Part shown: in pieces, positions 43,775 to 53,652 of the stretch
How the letters are laid out: every line of letters begins with the position of its first letter
Numbering within the stretch: the stretch's first letter is position 1
From: an uncultured Rhodobiaceae bacterium
Lineage (GTDB): Bacteria; Pseudomonadota; Alphaproteobacteria; RS24
DNA: 64,000 nt
Direction of reading: 5' to 3'
Assembly: GCA_937907245.1 (NCBI GenBank)
Contig: CALCUM010000002.1
Span: 372,001-436,000 of the forward strand
The notes under the pieces: model-generated
What the model was told of the DNA's origin: nothing
The model's input: only the letters and a program-made list of their open reading frames with translations
The model's database searches: none
Position numbers and translations under genes: made by a program

Positions 43775-43811
43775 ATGGCGAGACAGTTTAGGCTGGGCTC
43801 GCCATTTTTTT
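43775..43811 (+). terminator. Rho-independent terminator of ndk, overlapping the purN 3' end
   Basis: ATGGCGAG (43775-43782) pairs with CTCGCCAT (43798-43805) in an 8-bp stem with a 15-base loop, followed by seven Ts. The 3' arm and T run are inside the last codons of the convergent purN gene, so one sequence serves as both coding end and terminator. Confidence 0.8.
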
Positions 43812-44381
43812 GAGCACCGCATCCAAAGCCTCTGGATAGGCGATATGTTCTTGCTGCAAAACCCGCTCGGCCAATGTGTCTGGCGTATCTTCGGGTAAAA
43901 CCGGCACTTGTTTTTGCACGATCACAGGCCCTTCATCCATTTCGGGGCGCATGTAATGGACGCTGCAACCATGCACGCTATCGCCAGCTTCTAAGGCGCG
44001 GGCATGGGTGTGGAGGCCTTTATATTTGGGCAAAAGCGAGGGATGAATATTGATAATCCGGTCGCGCCAAGCCTCGACAAAGCCAGGGCTCAATAGCCGC
44101 ATAAAACCGGCGCAGCAAATCAGCTCAATTCCGGCGCCACGCAAAGCGGCATCTAGTTCCGCGTCGAAACTTTCGCGCGTCTCAAAAAGCTTGTGGTCGA
44201 TGGCTTGATGGGCAATGCCTTGGCTGGCGCAATAGTCTAGCCCGCCTGCTTTGGGGCGATTGCTCAGCGCCAAAGCCAATTCGGCAGGCACCTGTGGTTG
44301 CGCCATATGTTCGGCAAGGGTTTTTAAATTGCTGCCCCGACCGGAGAAAAGAACCGCGACTTTGGTCGGCTGTTGTTTCAT
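43788..44381 (-). CDS. purN: Phosphoribosylglycinamide formyltransferase
   Basis: Formylates GAR with 10-formyl-THF, the third step of purine synthesis. The 197-residue protein has [15 protein letters not shown] (about 8-22), the catalytic Asn-His-Asp set with [16 protein letters not shown] (about 105-120) and [14 protein letters not shown]. The ATG at 44381 overlaps the purM stop (ATGA), so the pair is coupled; a longer upstream frame runs into purM and is not used. Confidence 0.95.
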   Translation of the reverse strand: MKQQPTKVAVLFSGRGSNLKTLAEHMAQPQVPAELALALSNRPKAGGLDYCASQGIAHQAIDHKLFETRESFDAELDAALRGAGIELICCAGFMRLLSPGFVEAWRDRIINIHPSLLPKYKGLHTHARALEAGDSVHGCSVHYMRPEMDEGPVIVQKQVPVLPEDTPDTLAERVLQQEHIAYPEALDAVLKKMASPA

Positions 44382-45466
44382 GCAGATAGGGTTCCAGAAA
44401 AAGTCACCGCATCGCCCGCGCGTTGGGTAATGGTGCCAATCGGCCAAACCGTCTCGCCTTGCGCGGCCAGCAAAGCCATCACATCGTCGGCCACGTCCAT
44501 CGGCACGACCACGGCCATGCCGATGCCGCAGTTGAACGTGCGCAAAAGTTCGGCTTCTTCAATGGCGCCTGCTTTTTGTAGCCACTGGAACACGTGCGGC
44601 AATTTCCATGCCGAGAGATCTATATGCGCGGCCAAATGGTCGTCTAGCACGCGGGGCAAGTTTTCTTGAAAGCCGCCACCGGTAATATGCACGAGGCCTT
44701 TTATTGGCGCATTGGCTTTTAACACGGCCAGCACTGAGCGCACATAAATCCGCGTTGGGGTCAGCAAATCTTCGGCCAAGCTTTTGGTGTCATCGGCAGG
44801 CGAGGGGGCATCCCACGCCAGGCCTTCGGCTTCTACCAAGCGGCGCACCAAAGAAAATCCGTTTGAGTGCAAGCCATCGGAGGCGAGACCCAAAATCACG
44901 TCGCCTTGCGTAATGTCTTTTTTGGGCAAGACTTTCGTGCGCTCTACGGCACCTACCGAGAAGCCCGCCAGGTCATAATCTCCGGCCGCATACATGCCAG
45001 GCATTTCGGCTGTTTCGCCGCCGATAAGCGCGCAATTGGACTGGCGACAGCCTTGCGCGATGCCGGCAATCACATTTGTGGCGGCATCGACGTCTAATTT
45101 GCCAGAGGCGAAATAATCGAGGAAGAACAGCGGTTCTGCGCCTTGCACGATGAGGTCATTGACGCACATGGCGACCAAATCAATGCCCACGGTGTCGTGT
45201 TTATTGGCTTCAATGGCGATTTTTAATTTCGTGCCGACGCCATCATTGGCGGCCACCAAAACAGGATCTTCGAACTTGCAAGCCGCTAAATCAAACAGAC
45301 CGCCGAAGCCGCCAAGGTCGACATCGGCGCCCGTGCGCGCGGTGGATTTGGCGAGCGGTCCAATGCGTTTGACTAAATCATTGCCCGCCTCAATATCCAC
45401 GCCCGCTTGGGCATATGTCGCGCCCGCTTGGGCAAATGTTAAGGGTGTTTTGCTGGGGCCGGACAT
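44378..45466 (-). CDS. purM: Phosphoribosylformylglycinamidine cyclo-ligase
   Basis: AIR synthetase, closing the imidazole ring of purines with ATP. The 362-residue protein opens with [20 protein letters not shown] and shows [50 protein letters not shown] and [18 protein letters not shown], all classical PurM segments. It is transcribed with purN and diverges from the DUF2066 gene. Confidence 0.96.
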   Translation of the reverse strand: MSGPSKTPLTFAQAGATYAQAGVDIEAGNDLVKRIGPLAKSTARTGADVDLGGFGGLFDLAACKFEDPVLVAANDGVGTKLKIAIEANKHDTVGIDLVAMCVNDLIVQGAEPLFFLDYFASGKLDVDAATNVIAGIAQGCRQSNCALIGGETAEMPGMYAAGDYDLAGFSVGAVERTKVLPKKDITQGDVILGLASDGLHSNGFSLVRRLVEAEGLAWDAPSPADDTKSLAEDLLTPTRIYVRSVLAVLKANAPIKGLVHITGGGFQENLPRVLDDHLAAHIDLSAWKLPHVFQWLQKAGAIEEAELLRTFNCGIGMAVVVPMDVADDVMALLAAQGETVWPIGTITQRAGDAVTFSGTLSA

Positions 45467-45603
45467 AAATCACCTCAAGGCGCGTAACAACGCAGTGGAA
45501 TCGAAAACTTGCCACAAAATAGCCTGCATCGTGGGTAATGTAACCCCGTAATTGAAACTTTAAGTGATTGCCGTGGAGGAAACTGCGCGGTAACTTGGCC
45601 GCT

Positions 45604-46797
45604 ATGAAAAAACATCTGTTTTCCAAAGTTTTATTTGTCCTGCTGGCGCTCTCTTTCGGGGGCGTGAGTTTGCAGGCGGGTGTGCAGGCGGGCAATGTTT
45701 TTGAAGTTCAAAAAATTAAAGTAGATGCCAGCGCCGCATCTACCAGCCTAGCGCGTGCAGCCGCCTTGCGCGATGGCCAAACCAAAGCGCTTTCCTTGGT
45801 TATGCGTCGCCTGACCAAGCAAGATGAATGGGAAAAATTGCCCGATATTCAGGCTTTAGATTTTGAAAATCTGGTCGAGGGCTTACGGATTTCAGACGAG
45901 AAAACGGGCCCCGGGCGCTATTTGGCGACTTTGTCAGTGCAGTTTAAACCAGCGCCTTTGCGCGAATTATTGCGCGGCGTAGGGGTGGCCATCACCGAAG
46001 TGCAAAGCCAGCCAGCCCTCTTGTTGCCAGTGTTAGAAGACCTTGAAGGCCTGCAAAGCTGGGGCGAGCATTGGTGGCGCCAAGAATGGGCCGCCTATGA
46101 TATTGACAATAGTCTGGCGCCCATGCTGCTGCCTCTGGGCGATTTAGAAGACACGGAAATTGCCAATGCGGAAGATATTCTGATCGGCGACCCTGCAAAA
46201 TTACAAAGGCTGAACGAACGCTATGGTACGGACACCGTGGTGGTGGCGCATGCGTTGGCAGATGTGGACGGGCAATTGGGCGTCACGGTTTATATTTTTG
46301 GCGCCGAGGAGAGTGATGTGATTGTGAAGACCTATCGCACCGGCAATCCGCATCCGGAAATGGGCCGCCGCGCGATTGACGAAGTGATGGGGGTTTTGGC
46401 AGCTCGTTGGAAATCTGTGGCTGCCGTGGTGTCGGACGAAAAGCAATTGCTGCAGGTGCGCGCGAGCTATGTTGGCCTAGCGGACTGGACGCGCCTATTG
46501 GATCGTTTAAACGCGGTGGATTTGGTTCGCGAGGTTAAAATTGTCGAGCTCACAAAAAATTACGCCTATGTCGACCTTGCCTACATTGGCTCGGTAACCC
46601 AGTTGGTCAGCAATTTAAACCAGAATGAACTGGTGCTTGGCGGCTCGCTAACCTCGCGCCAAGTGGCCAATGTAGAAACCGCCAGCGCCCTTGGCGTTGA
46701 AGCGCCTGTGGAGCCTTTGCCGATAGATGTTTCGCCGCAAACACAAATTCAAACGCCAGCCGTCGCCGTGCCGACTGACTTAGGAGAGACCCCATAA
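45604..46797 (+). CDS. DUF2066-domain exported protein
   Basis: A 397-residue protein with a signal peptide (MKKHLFSKVLFVLLALSFGG, cleavage near SLQA) and the DUF2066 region GQTKALSLVMRRLTKQDEW followed by PALLLPVLEDLEGLQSWGEHWWRQEW. The C-terminal 40 residues are Pro/Gln-rich. Function is unknown. It lies divergent from purM and directly upstream of perM and hdaA, a conserved neighbourhood in Alphaproteobacteria. The start at 45604 was chosen for its signal peptide; the only good ribosome binding site, GGAGGA at 45575, lies 23 bases upstream and would also suit a TTG start. Confidence 0.82.
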   Translation: MKKHLFSKVLFVLLALSFGGVSLQAGVQAGNVFEVQKIKVDASAASTSLARAAALRDGQTKALSLVMRRLTKQDEWEKLPDIQALDFENLVEGLRISDEKTGPGRYLATLSVQFKPAPLRELLRGVGVAITEVQSQPALLLPVLEDLEGLQSWGEHWWRQEWAAYDIDNSLAPMLLPLGDLEDTEIANAEDILIGDPAKLQRLNERYGTDTVVVAHALADVDGQLGVTVYIFGAEESDVIVKTYRTGNPHPEMGRRAIDEVMGVLAARWKSVAAVVSDEKQLLQVRASYVGLADWTRLLDRLNAVDLVREVKIVELTKNYAYVDLAYIGSVTQLVSNLNQNELVLGGSLTSRQVANVETASALGVEAPVEPLPIDVSPQTQIQTPAVAVPTDLGETP

Positions 46798-47834
46798 TGC
46801 CCATTCGTTTGTCTCATGTGCTTTTGATAATGGCTTTTGGCTTATCGATTTATCTTTTGGCGGCTCTCTCGTCGATTTTATTGCCGTTTGTTTTGGGCTT
46901 CGCGCTGGCTTATTTCCTCGATCCTGTGGCCGACCGATTAGAGGCCCTAGGGATGCGCCGTAGTTTGGCCACAGCGACGGTGACATTTTCCGTGGGCCTG
47001 GTTGTCCTGATAGCTTTAACCCTAGGCCTGCCTTTGATGACCGCCCAAATTAGCCTCTTAATTAGCGCTTTGCCGTCTTACATCGCCGATGTGCAAAATT
47101 GGATGATGGCGGAAAATCTAACCGCTGGGCAATCGCAAATGGTTAGCTCATTAGGCGAGAGCCTGCGCGGGGGACTGCAAAATACGGCTTCTAGCTTATT
47201 GTTCACAGGGCTTTCCTTGCTCAATATTTTGAGCCTTCTCATCATCACCCCTATTGTGGCGGTCTATATGTTGAACGATTGGGATCGCATGATTGCCCGC
47301 ATGAATGCGCTGCTGCCCGATGAGCAGAGCGCGACCATTCGCGAGCTAGCGCGCCAAATAGATACGACATTGGGCGGTTTTGCTCGGGGTCAGATTATGG
47401 TGTGCATGGCGCTGGGCTTAATTTATGCGGTGGGTCTGTCTTTGGTGGGTTTGCAGGGCGGCATTTTTGTTGGCTTGCTGGCTGGGCTGGTAAGCTTTGT
47501 GCCTTATGTGGGCGCGGCTTTTGGTTTGCTTCTCGCGGGTGCTTTGGGGCTGGGGCAATTTGGTTTCGAATGGTCAAGTCTCGGGCAAATTGGGCTGGTG
47601 TTTCTTGTCGGGCAATTTATCGAAGGCAATGTTTTAACCCCTCGCTGGGTCGGCGATCGGGTGCAATTACATCCGGTTTGGATAATGTTTGCTTTGCTGG
47701 CCATGGGTACTTTATTTGGATTTTTAGGATTGCTTTTGGCAGTTCCGATTGCCGCAATTCTAGGGGTTTTAGTCCGCTATGGCGTGACCCTATACCAGCG
47801 GGATTACGTCTCTGGCTCGGCGCGCGATGACTAA
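46797..47834 (+). CDS. AI-2E/PerM family transporter
   Basis: A 345-residue inner-membrane protein with about eight hydrophobic helices. The family region SLVGLQGGIFVGLLAGLVSF-PYVGA and the C-terminal GNVLTPRWVGDRVQLHPVWI segment mark the AI-2E/PerM exporter family (TqsA, YhhQ/PerM type). Substrates differ within the family. Its ATG overlaps the DUF2066 stop by one base, and it overlaps hdaA by eight bases, so the three are one transcript. Confidence 0.88.
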   Translation: MPIRLSHVLLIMAFGLSIYLLAALSSILLPFVLGFALAYFLDPVADRLEALGMRRSLATATVTFSVGLVVLIALTLGLPLMTAQISLLISALPSYIADVQNWMMAENLTAGQSQMVSSLGESLRGGLQNTASSLLFTGLSLLNILSLLIITPIVAVYMLNDWDRMIARMNALLPDEQSATIRELARQIDTTLGGFARGQIMVCMALGLIYAVGLSLVGLQGGIFVGLLAGLVSFVPYVGAAFGLLLAGALGLGQFGFEWSSLGQIGLVFLVGQFIEGNVLTPRWVGDRVQLHPVWIMFALLAMGTLFGFLGLLLAVPIAAILGVLVRYGVTLYQRDYVSGSARDD

Positions 47835-48561
47835 ACAATTAGTGTTTGATTTACCCCAGCGCACGGCTTTGGGGCGCGATGCGTTTTTGGTAACCGATAG
47901 TAATGCAGAAGCGGTGAGCGTCATCGATGGCGTGGCCGCATGGGATGCCCCAGTGCAATGGCTATTCGGCCCGCGGGGATGCGGCAAAAGCCATTTGGCC
48001 TCTGTGTTGGCCAATCAAGTGTCCGTCATCTCGGTTGATGCCGCCGAATTGAACGAGGCTCTGGTCGCCGATTTTATCGGCTCTCCCTCTGTGCAAGATG
48101 TGTCTGCGCAAGCTGCGTTCGGGGCGGGGGATGCAGTGGTTCTCATCGACGCGCTTGAGGACTTGCCAAAGGCGGCGGAAGAGGCGCTGTTTCATTTGCT
48201 CAATCATGCCAAAAATAGCGGTGCCAAATTATTGCTATTGTCTAGAATTCCTGCGGCACAAATGGATTTGCACTTGCCGGATTTAAGCTCACGCCTAAAA
48301 GCGATACCTGCGGTGGCGATGCACCTACCCGATGATGAGTTGATGAGTGGCCTATTGGCCAAATTATTTGCCGACCGACAAGTGCGAATAGAGCCGCGCG
48401 TCATTGATTATTTACTGCCTCGCATCGAGCGCAATTATTCGGCGATGGGCGATATCGTGGTACATATCGACCAAACCGCCTTGTCTGAGAAGCGCTCGAT
48501 TACCGTGCCGCTGGTGGCTCAAGTATTGGACGCCATAGCGCTAGACAAAAATTTCGGGTAA
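47827..48561 (+). CDS. hdaA: HdaA, regulatory inactivator of DnaA (Hda-like AAA+ protein)
   Basis: A 244-residue DnaA-related ATPase. The N-terminal QLVFDLP (4-10) fits the beta-clamp-binding motif used by Hda to dock on the sliding clamp and trigger DnaA-ATP hydrolysis. The P-loop is [13 protein letters not shown] (about 46-58) and Walker B is [12 protein letters not shown]. There is no DNA-binding domain IV, which separates it from DnaA. It lies between perM and ppk as in other Alphaproteobacteria. Confidence 0.9.
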   Translation: MTKQLVFDLPQRTALGRDAFLVTDSNAEAVSVIDGVAAWDAPVQWLFGPRGCGKSHLASVLANQVSVISVDAAELNEALVADFIGSPSVQDVSAQAAFGAGDAVVLIDALEDLPKAAEEALFHLLNHAKNSGAKLLLLSRIPAAQMDLHLPDLSSRLKAIPAVAMHLPDDELMSGLLAKLFADRQVRIEPRVIDYLLPRIERNYSAMGDIVVHIDQTALSEKRSITVPLVAQVLDAIALDKNFG

Positions 48562-48569
48562 ACTGGCTT

Positions 48570-50753
48570 ATGTCCAACAAATTGAAAACATTAACAGAAT
48601 TAGGTGCCAAGCCGAACGAAGTCGCAGAGCAATGTCTGGGGTTTTCGCGCGGGGAAAGGTTCATCAATCGCGAGCTGTCATGGTTGGCATTTAACCAGCG
48701 TGTGCTGGAAGAAGCCAGCAATCCCAATCACCCGGTGATGGAACGGCTGCGGTTTTTGTCTATTTCTGCCAGTAATCTGGACGAGTTTTTTATGGTGCGC
48801 GTGGCTGGTTTGGTGGGGCAGACCAAGGCGGGCGTCGATGTGGAGAGCCAAGATGGCCTAACGCCAGCACAGCAATTAAAAGAAGTGGCCGATCGCTCCA
48901 ACGCCCTCATGGCGACCCAGCAAGATGTGTGGCAAACGCTGGTTGCGGAAATGCGCGACTTGCAATTTTATGTGCGCGACACAGACGAATTATCGCCAGA
49001 GCAGTTAAGCTGGTTGCAAGACTATTTTCTCGATCACGTTTTGCCGGTGCTGACGCCTTTAGCAATTGACCCCGCGCATCCGTTTCCATTTGTTCCGAAT
49101 TTGGGCATGGCCTTGGCCTTGCAGTTGGCGCGCTTGAGTGACGCCAATCCGATGAACGCTTTGCTGCTCATCCCGCAACAGCTAGACCGCTTTATCCGAC
49201 TGCCCTCCGAGGCGGGTAAAGAGGTTAATTTCGTTCGTCTAGAAACCCTCATTTCGACTTTTATCGAACGCACATTTCCGGGCTATGAAGTTTTGGGGCA
49301 AGGCATGTTTCGGGTTATTCGCGATAGTGATATCGAGGTCGAGGAAGAGGCGGAAGACTTGGTGCAATTGTTTGAAAGCGCGCTCAAGCGGCGACGGCGA
49401 GGCTCCGTTATTCGCCTGAAGCTGGATAGCCAAATGCCCGATAATTTGAAAAAGCTCGTGCAAAAAGAACTCCACGTCGATAGCCGCGGTATGGTGGTGG
49501 TCGATGGTCTTGTGGGTTTGGCCCAAACTGCGGAGCTTTATGCGCATAGTGCGCGTGAGCATAAATTCCCGCCATTTGCGGCGCGCTTCCCCGAGCGTAT
49601 TCGGGAGCATGGCGGCGATTGTTTTTCGGCCATTGGCCAGAAAGATATCCTCGTCCATCACCCCTATGAGAGCTTTGATGTGGTGGTGCAATTTTTGCGC
49701 CAAGCCGCGCTCGACCCAGATGTGGTGGCGATCAAACAAACCTTATATCGCACGACAGAAGATAGCCCGATTGTGAAAGCGCTCATCGAGGCGGCGGAGG
49801 CGGGCAAGTCTGTCACCGCGCTGGTGGAGCTAAAAGCGCGCTTTGATGAGGCGGCGAACATTCGGCTGGCCCGCGATATGGAGCGTGCGGGCGTGCAAGT
49901 GGTTTACGGATTTTTGCAGCTAAAGACGCATGCGAAAGTAAGCCTGGTGATGCGCCGCGAGGCCGATACCATTCGCACCTATGTGCATTTGGGCACGGGT
50001 AATTATCATCCGCAAAACGCCAAAACCTATACGGATTTATCTTTGTTTACCTGCGACCGCGAGATTGCCGCGGATGCGTCGCAAGTGTTTAACTTTTTCA
50101 CGGGCTATGCAGAACCAAAAGACCTGAAGAAATTGGCCATGTCGCCCCTAACCTTGCGCAGCACTTTGATGGCGCACATACAAGATGAAATGGACCATGC
50201 GGCAGCCGGGCGTCCGGCGAGCATTTGGGCGAAGATGAATTCTCTGGTCGACCCGTTCGTGATTGATGCCCTCTACGAGGCGTCGCAAGCAGGGGTGCAA
50301 ATTGACCTTGTGGTGCGCGGCATCTGCTGTTTGCGGGCGGGGGTAAAAGGGCTGTCGGAAAACATCCGAGTGAAAAGCATCATCGGGCGGTTTTTGGAAC
50401 ACTCCCGAATTGTTTGCTTTGGCGGTGGAAACGCCTTGCCATCGACACGGGCGAAAGTGTTCTTTTCATCGGCCGATTGGATGCCGCGCAATCTCAATCG
50501 TCGTGTGGAAATTCTCACCCCGATTTTAAATCCAACCGTTCACGCCCAAGTGTTGGAACAAATTATGGTCACCAACCTTGGAGACAATCAGCAGAGCTGG
50601 TTGATGCAAGATGATGGACAATATCTTCGCGCCAGTTTGGCACAAGGCGAAGAGCCGATGAACGCACATGCCTATTTTATGACCAACCCGAGCCTGTCTG
50701 GCCGAGGTAAATCATTTGATAACGCCAGCGATGTAGGAGGCGCCAAGGCTTGA
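48570..50753 (+). CDS. ppk: Polyphosphate kinase 1
   Basis: Reversibly makes polyphosphate from ATP. The 727-residue protein has the PPK1 N-terminal domain ([19 protein letters not shown]), the head domain, and two PLD-like catalytic domains. The autophosphorylated His lies in [13 protein letters not shown] (near 456), followed by the nucleotide-contact loop [15 protein letters not shown]. The length is typical. It starts eight bases after hdaA and is followed 31 bases later by a Ppx/GppA phosphatase, the classical ppk-ppx pair. Confidence 0.97.
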   Translation: MSNKLKTLTELGAKPNEVAEQCLGFSRGERFINRELSWLAFNQRVLEEASNPNHPVMERLRFLSISASNLDEFFMVRVAGLVGQTKAGVDVESQDGLTPAQQLKEVADRSNALMATQQDVWQTLVAEMRDLQFYVRDTDELSPEQLSWLQDYFLDHVLPVLTPLAIDPAHPFPFVPNLGMALALQLARLSDANPMNALLLIPQQLDRFIRLPSEAGKEVNFVRLETLISTFIERTFPGYEVLGQGMFRVIRDSDIEVEEEAEDLVQLFESALKRRRRGSVIRLKLDSQMPDNLKKLVQKELHVDSRGMVVVDGLVGLAQTAELYAHSAREHKFPPFAARFPERIREHGGDCFSAIGQKDILVHHPYESFDVVVQFLRQAALDPDVVAIKQTLYRTTEDSPIVKALIEAAEAGKSVTALVELKARFDEAANIRLARDMERAGVQVVYGFLQLKTHAKVSLVMRREADTIRTYVHLGTGNYHPQNAKTYTDLSLFTCDREIAADASQVFNFFTGYAEPKDLKKLAMSPLTLRSTLMAHIQDEMDHAAAGRPASIWAKMNSLVDPFVIDALYEASQAGVQIDLVVRGICCLRAGVKGLSENIRVKSIIGRFLEHSRIVCFGGGNALPSTRAKVFFSSADWMPRNLNRRVEILTPILNPTVHAQVLEQIMVTNLGDNQQSWLMQDDGQYLRASLAQGEEPMNAHAYFMTNPSLSGRGKSFDNASDVGGAKA

Positions 50754-50784
50754 AGAATTTTGAACAAACAGGCAAGCTCATCCG

Positions 50785-52338
50785 ATGACTGGGAGCTATA
50801 CCGATAAATACGCCAAGGCGTTATCGAAATTAGGAACTCTGCCGCCCGACGCGCCGCAAGGTGTTTTGGATATTGGCTCCAACTCAGTGCGTTTGGTTGG
50901 CTATAGCGGCTCGGCCAGAACTTTGCTTCCGATTTATAATGAGCGCGCTTTTTGCCGCCTCGGCGATGCGGTGGCGGCCAGCGGGTCTATTGATGACCAG
51001 CCCCGCGAAAAGGCTTTGGAAACGTTTCGCCGGTTTCGGGCGATTGCCGAGCAATTGGGTATCGAAAACTTAGCGGCTTTTGCCACGGCTGCCGTGCGCG
51101 AAGCCGATAATCGCGATGAATTTATTGCTGAGGCGGAAGCCTGCCTTGGGCATAAAATTCGGGTGTTGAGCGGGGAGGAAGAAGCCCTTTTTTCCGCCGA
51201 CGGGGTAATGCTCGGCATACCGGGCGCAGATGGCATTGTCGCCGATTTAGGTGGCGGTAGCTTAGAGCTTGCGCGAATTTGTGATGGGCAGGTGCAGCAT
51301 TGGGCCAGTTTGCCTTTAGGCGTATTGGCCTTGGAGCGCGCTAGCGGCAATGATTTGCAGGTCATGTCTGGGCTTATCGAGACGGCGCTTGGCACATTGG
51401 GCTGGTTGCGAGGCGGGCGCGATTTACCAATTTATGTTGTCGGGGGCACTTGGCGCGCCATGGCTAAATTGCACATGCAGACCATCGATTATCCGCTAGA
51501 GGTGCTGCATCAATATGAAATGAGCCCGCGAGAGATAGAGCTATTTTGTGCGCGCTTATCTCAGCAAGATGTGGCGGCGGAACAACTATTGGCGCAAGGC
51601 CCAGATAATCGTCGAAAAGACTTGCCGGCGGCGGCGTTAGTTTTGCTCAGGCTGATGGCGCTTGTGCAGCCAAATAATCTCATCGTTTCTGCGAATGCCG
51701 TGCGCGAGGGTTTTTTATATGCTGAGCTGAAAACTAAATATCGCAGCCTCGATCCTCTGTTGATGGCTTGTGAAGAAATGGGCAGCCGCCTGTGCAAGGC
51801 CGAGGCCTATGGACATGAGTTGGCGGTTTGGACGGATGGCCTCTATCGCCATGCGGAGCCCGATGTTTTTTCGCTCGATGAAATAAACCGATTGCGCGAG
51901 GCGTCCTGTTTAATCTCCGATTTGGCGTGGTCTAGCCATTCGTCTTTCCGCGCGGCCACGATAAGCCAAACGGTATTGACGGCGCCTTTCGTGGGTGTTT
52001 CGCATAAAGCGCGTGTGTTCATGGCACATGCTTTGTCGTTTCGCCACAAGGTAGGGGATGCCAATAGGGGGGTCGGTGAGCTAAAGCTATCGACGAAAGA
52101 TGCTGATTTAGCTCGTGCCTTAGGACTTAGTTTGCGCCTAGCGCATTCTCTTTCGGCTTCCCTGCCTGGGGCTTTGTCGCAGACAAAATTAAAAGCGGGG
52201 CGCAACAAATTGAAACTGACTTTATCGCCTGCGCTGAAAAACCTGAACGCGCCGATTATCGATAAACGTCTTGGCGCTGTCGCCCAAGTTTTAGGGCTAG
52301 AACCGGAGCTTAAATTTGGCGACGTAGAAGCGGATTAA
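50785..52338 (+). CDS. ppx: Exopolyphosphatase (Ppx/GppA family)
   Basis: A 517-residue ASKHA phosphatase that degrades polyphosphate (or pppGpp). The motifs are VLDIGSNSVRLVGYSG (about 27-42), ATAAVREADNRDEF near 110, VADLGGGSLELARI near 152 and YVVGGTWRAMAKLHM near 213. The C-terminal 200 residues form the longer helical HD-like domain of Ppx. It follows ppk, which supports exopolyphosphatase over GppA. Its stop overlaps the end of rnd by four bases on the opposite strand. A shorter paralog lies at 4281. Confidence 0.92.
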   Translation: MTGSYTDKYAKALSKLGTLPPDAPQGVLDIGSNSVRLVGYSGSARTLLPIYNERAFCRLGDAVAASGSIDDQPREKALETFRRFRAIAEQLGIENLAAFATAAVREADNRDEFIAEAEACLGHKIRVLSGEEEALFSADGVMLGIPGADGIVADLGGGSLELARICDGQVQHWASLPLGVLALERASGNDLQVMSGLIETALGTLGWLRGGRDLPIYVVGGTWRAMAKLHMQTIDYPLEVLHQYEMSPREIELFCARLSQQDVAAEQLLAQGPDNRRKDLPAAALVLLRLMALVQPNNLIVSANAVREGFLYAELKTKYRSLDPLLMACEEMGSRLCKAEAYGHELAVWTDGLYRHAEPDVFSLDEINRLREASCLISDLAWSSHSSFRAATISQTVLTAPFVGVSHKARVFMAHALSFRHKVGDANRGVGELKLSTKDADLARALGLSLRLAHSLSASLPGALSQTKLKAGRNKLKLTLSPALKNLNAPIIDKRLGAVAQVLGLEPELKFGDVEAD

Positions 52339-53486
52339 TCTCTAGAGACGAGAATAACCGCATCGTCTTGCGAGGCGAGCGCTAGTTTGCCAGCCTTTAA
52401 GTCCAAAGCATATTGACCAAAGATGTCGTGCCGCCATCCGTGTAGCGCGGCAACATCTGGTTCGCTATCGCTCGCGATACGCTCAAGGTCGGCGACATTA
52501 GCGATAAGTTTTGGCGCCACACCGGTCTCTTCGCTGCGCTGCTTTAAAAGCACTTTCAGCAAATCGACCAGAGGGCCAATGCCTTGTCGGTTAACGCTCG
52601 GGGCGGGCACATCGGGAAGTTCTTCTGCCAGTCTTTTTTTGCCGCGCGCCACGGCTTCCAGCAGCGGCTCGGCATGGCGTGAGTTTTCATAGCCGCGCTG
52701 CACAGCGCGCAATCGGCTCAAGGCTTTTTTGTCTTTCGGGGCTTGCAGGGCCAGCTCGCGAATGGCGTCATCTTTTAAAATACGATTGCGCGGCACATCG
52801 CGTGCTTGCGCTTCGGTTTCACGCCAAGCTGCCACTTCCACCAGCACCCCTAAAACATGGGGGCGACGGTCTTGCATTTTAAGCCGCTTCCAAGCGTTTT
52901 CTGGGCGCTGGATGTAAATTTCGGGGTCGGATAGTAAATTGCTCTCTTCTTCCAACCAGCCACGACGCCCGTTTTCAGCCAGCTGTGCTTCTAAAATTTC
53001 ATAAGCATCGCGCAGATGTGTCACATCAGCTTGGGCATAGGTCAGTTGTGCCTCGCTTAACGGGCGTTGGCTCCAATCGGTGAAGCGACTGCCTTTATCA
53101 ATTTTTCCGCCGGAGGTTTTCTTAATCAGAGTCTCATAGCCAACCGCATCGCCGAATCCACAGACCATGGCGGCGATTTGCGTGTCGAAAAGCGGCGTAG
53201 GAATAATATCGGCCGCTTTATGAAAAATCTCAACGTCTTGGCGGCATCCATGCATGACTTTTATCACGTCTGGATTAACCAAAAGGTCATAAAAGGGTTG
53301 TAAATCAATGCCTTCAGCTAGGGGGTCAATCATTGCCTCGACGCCGTCGCCGGCAGCTTGTATGAGGCATAATTTTGGCCAGAAGGTGGTTTCGCGCAAG
53401 AATTCCGTATCGACAGTGATATATCGTTGGGTGGAAAGCTTGGAACAGAGCGCCACGAGGGCGTCATTTGTGGTAATTAAATTCAT
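52335..53486 (-). CDS. rnd: Ribonuclease D
   Basis: A 3'-5' exoribonuclease for tRNA 3'-end trimming. The 383-residue protein has the DEDDy exonuclease domain: VDTEFLRETTFWPKLCLIQ (Asp-Glu near 23), VMHGCRQDVEIF near 80 and AQADVTHLRDAYEIL near 153 with the Tyr-type fourth motif. HRDC domains follow (about 210-290). It is convergent with ppx and divergent from aspS. Confidence 0.95.
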   Translation of the reverse strand: MNLITTNDALVALCSKLSTQRYITVDTEFLRETTFWPKLCLIQAAGDGVEAMIDPLAEGIDLQPFYDLLVNPDVIKVMHGCRQDVEIFHKAADIIPTPLFDTQIAAMVCGFGDAVGYETLIKKTSGGKIDKGSRFTDWSQRPLSEAQLTYAQADVTHLRDAYEILEAQLAENGRRGWLEEESNLLSDPEIYIQRPENAWKRLKMQDRRPHVLGVLVEVAAWRETEAQARDVPRNRILKDDAIRELALQAPKDKKALSRLRAVQRGYENSRHAEPLLEAVARGKKRLAEELPDVPAPSVNRQGIGPLVDLLKVLLKQRSEETGVAPKLIANVADLERIASDSEPDVAALHGWRHDIFGQYALDLKAGKLALASQDDAVILVSRD

Positions 53487-53652
53487 GTCACGTTTTATAC
53501 GTCAGTTGGCTGCATTTGTCGCCTAGGAAACGAAAGCGCTATGCAAGGGGGCTGGCATCTTGACAAATCGCCTGAAGCGGTGTGTTTAAGCTCAGGAATG
53601 AGCTAATTAGGCTTTAAAAGATCACTGGGGTCTTTGCACAAAGGAAGACATA

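Noticed and set aside
53560-53588. Promoter of aspS (TTGACA, 17 bases, TGTTTA)
   Set aside because: The -35 is perfect but the -10 matches only weakly; not strong enough for a feature.
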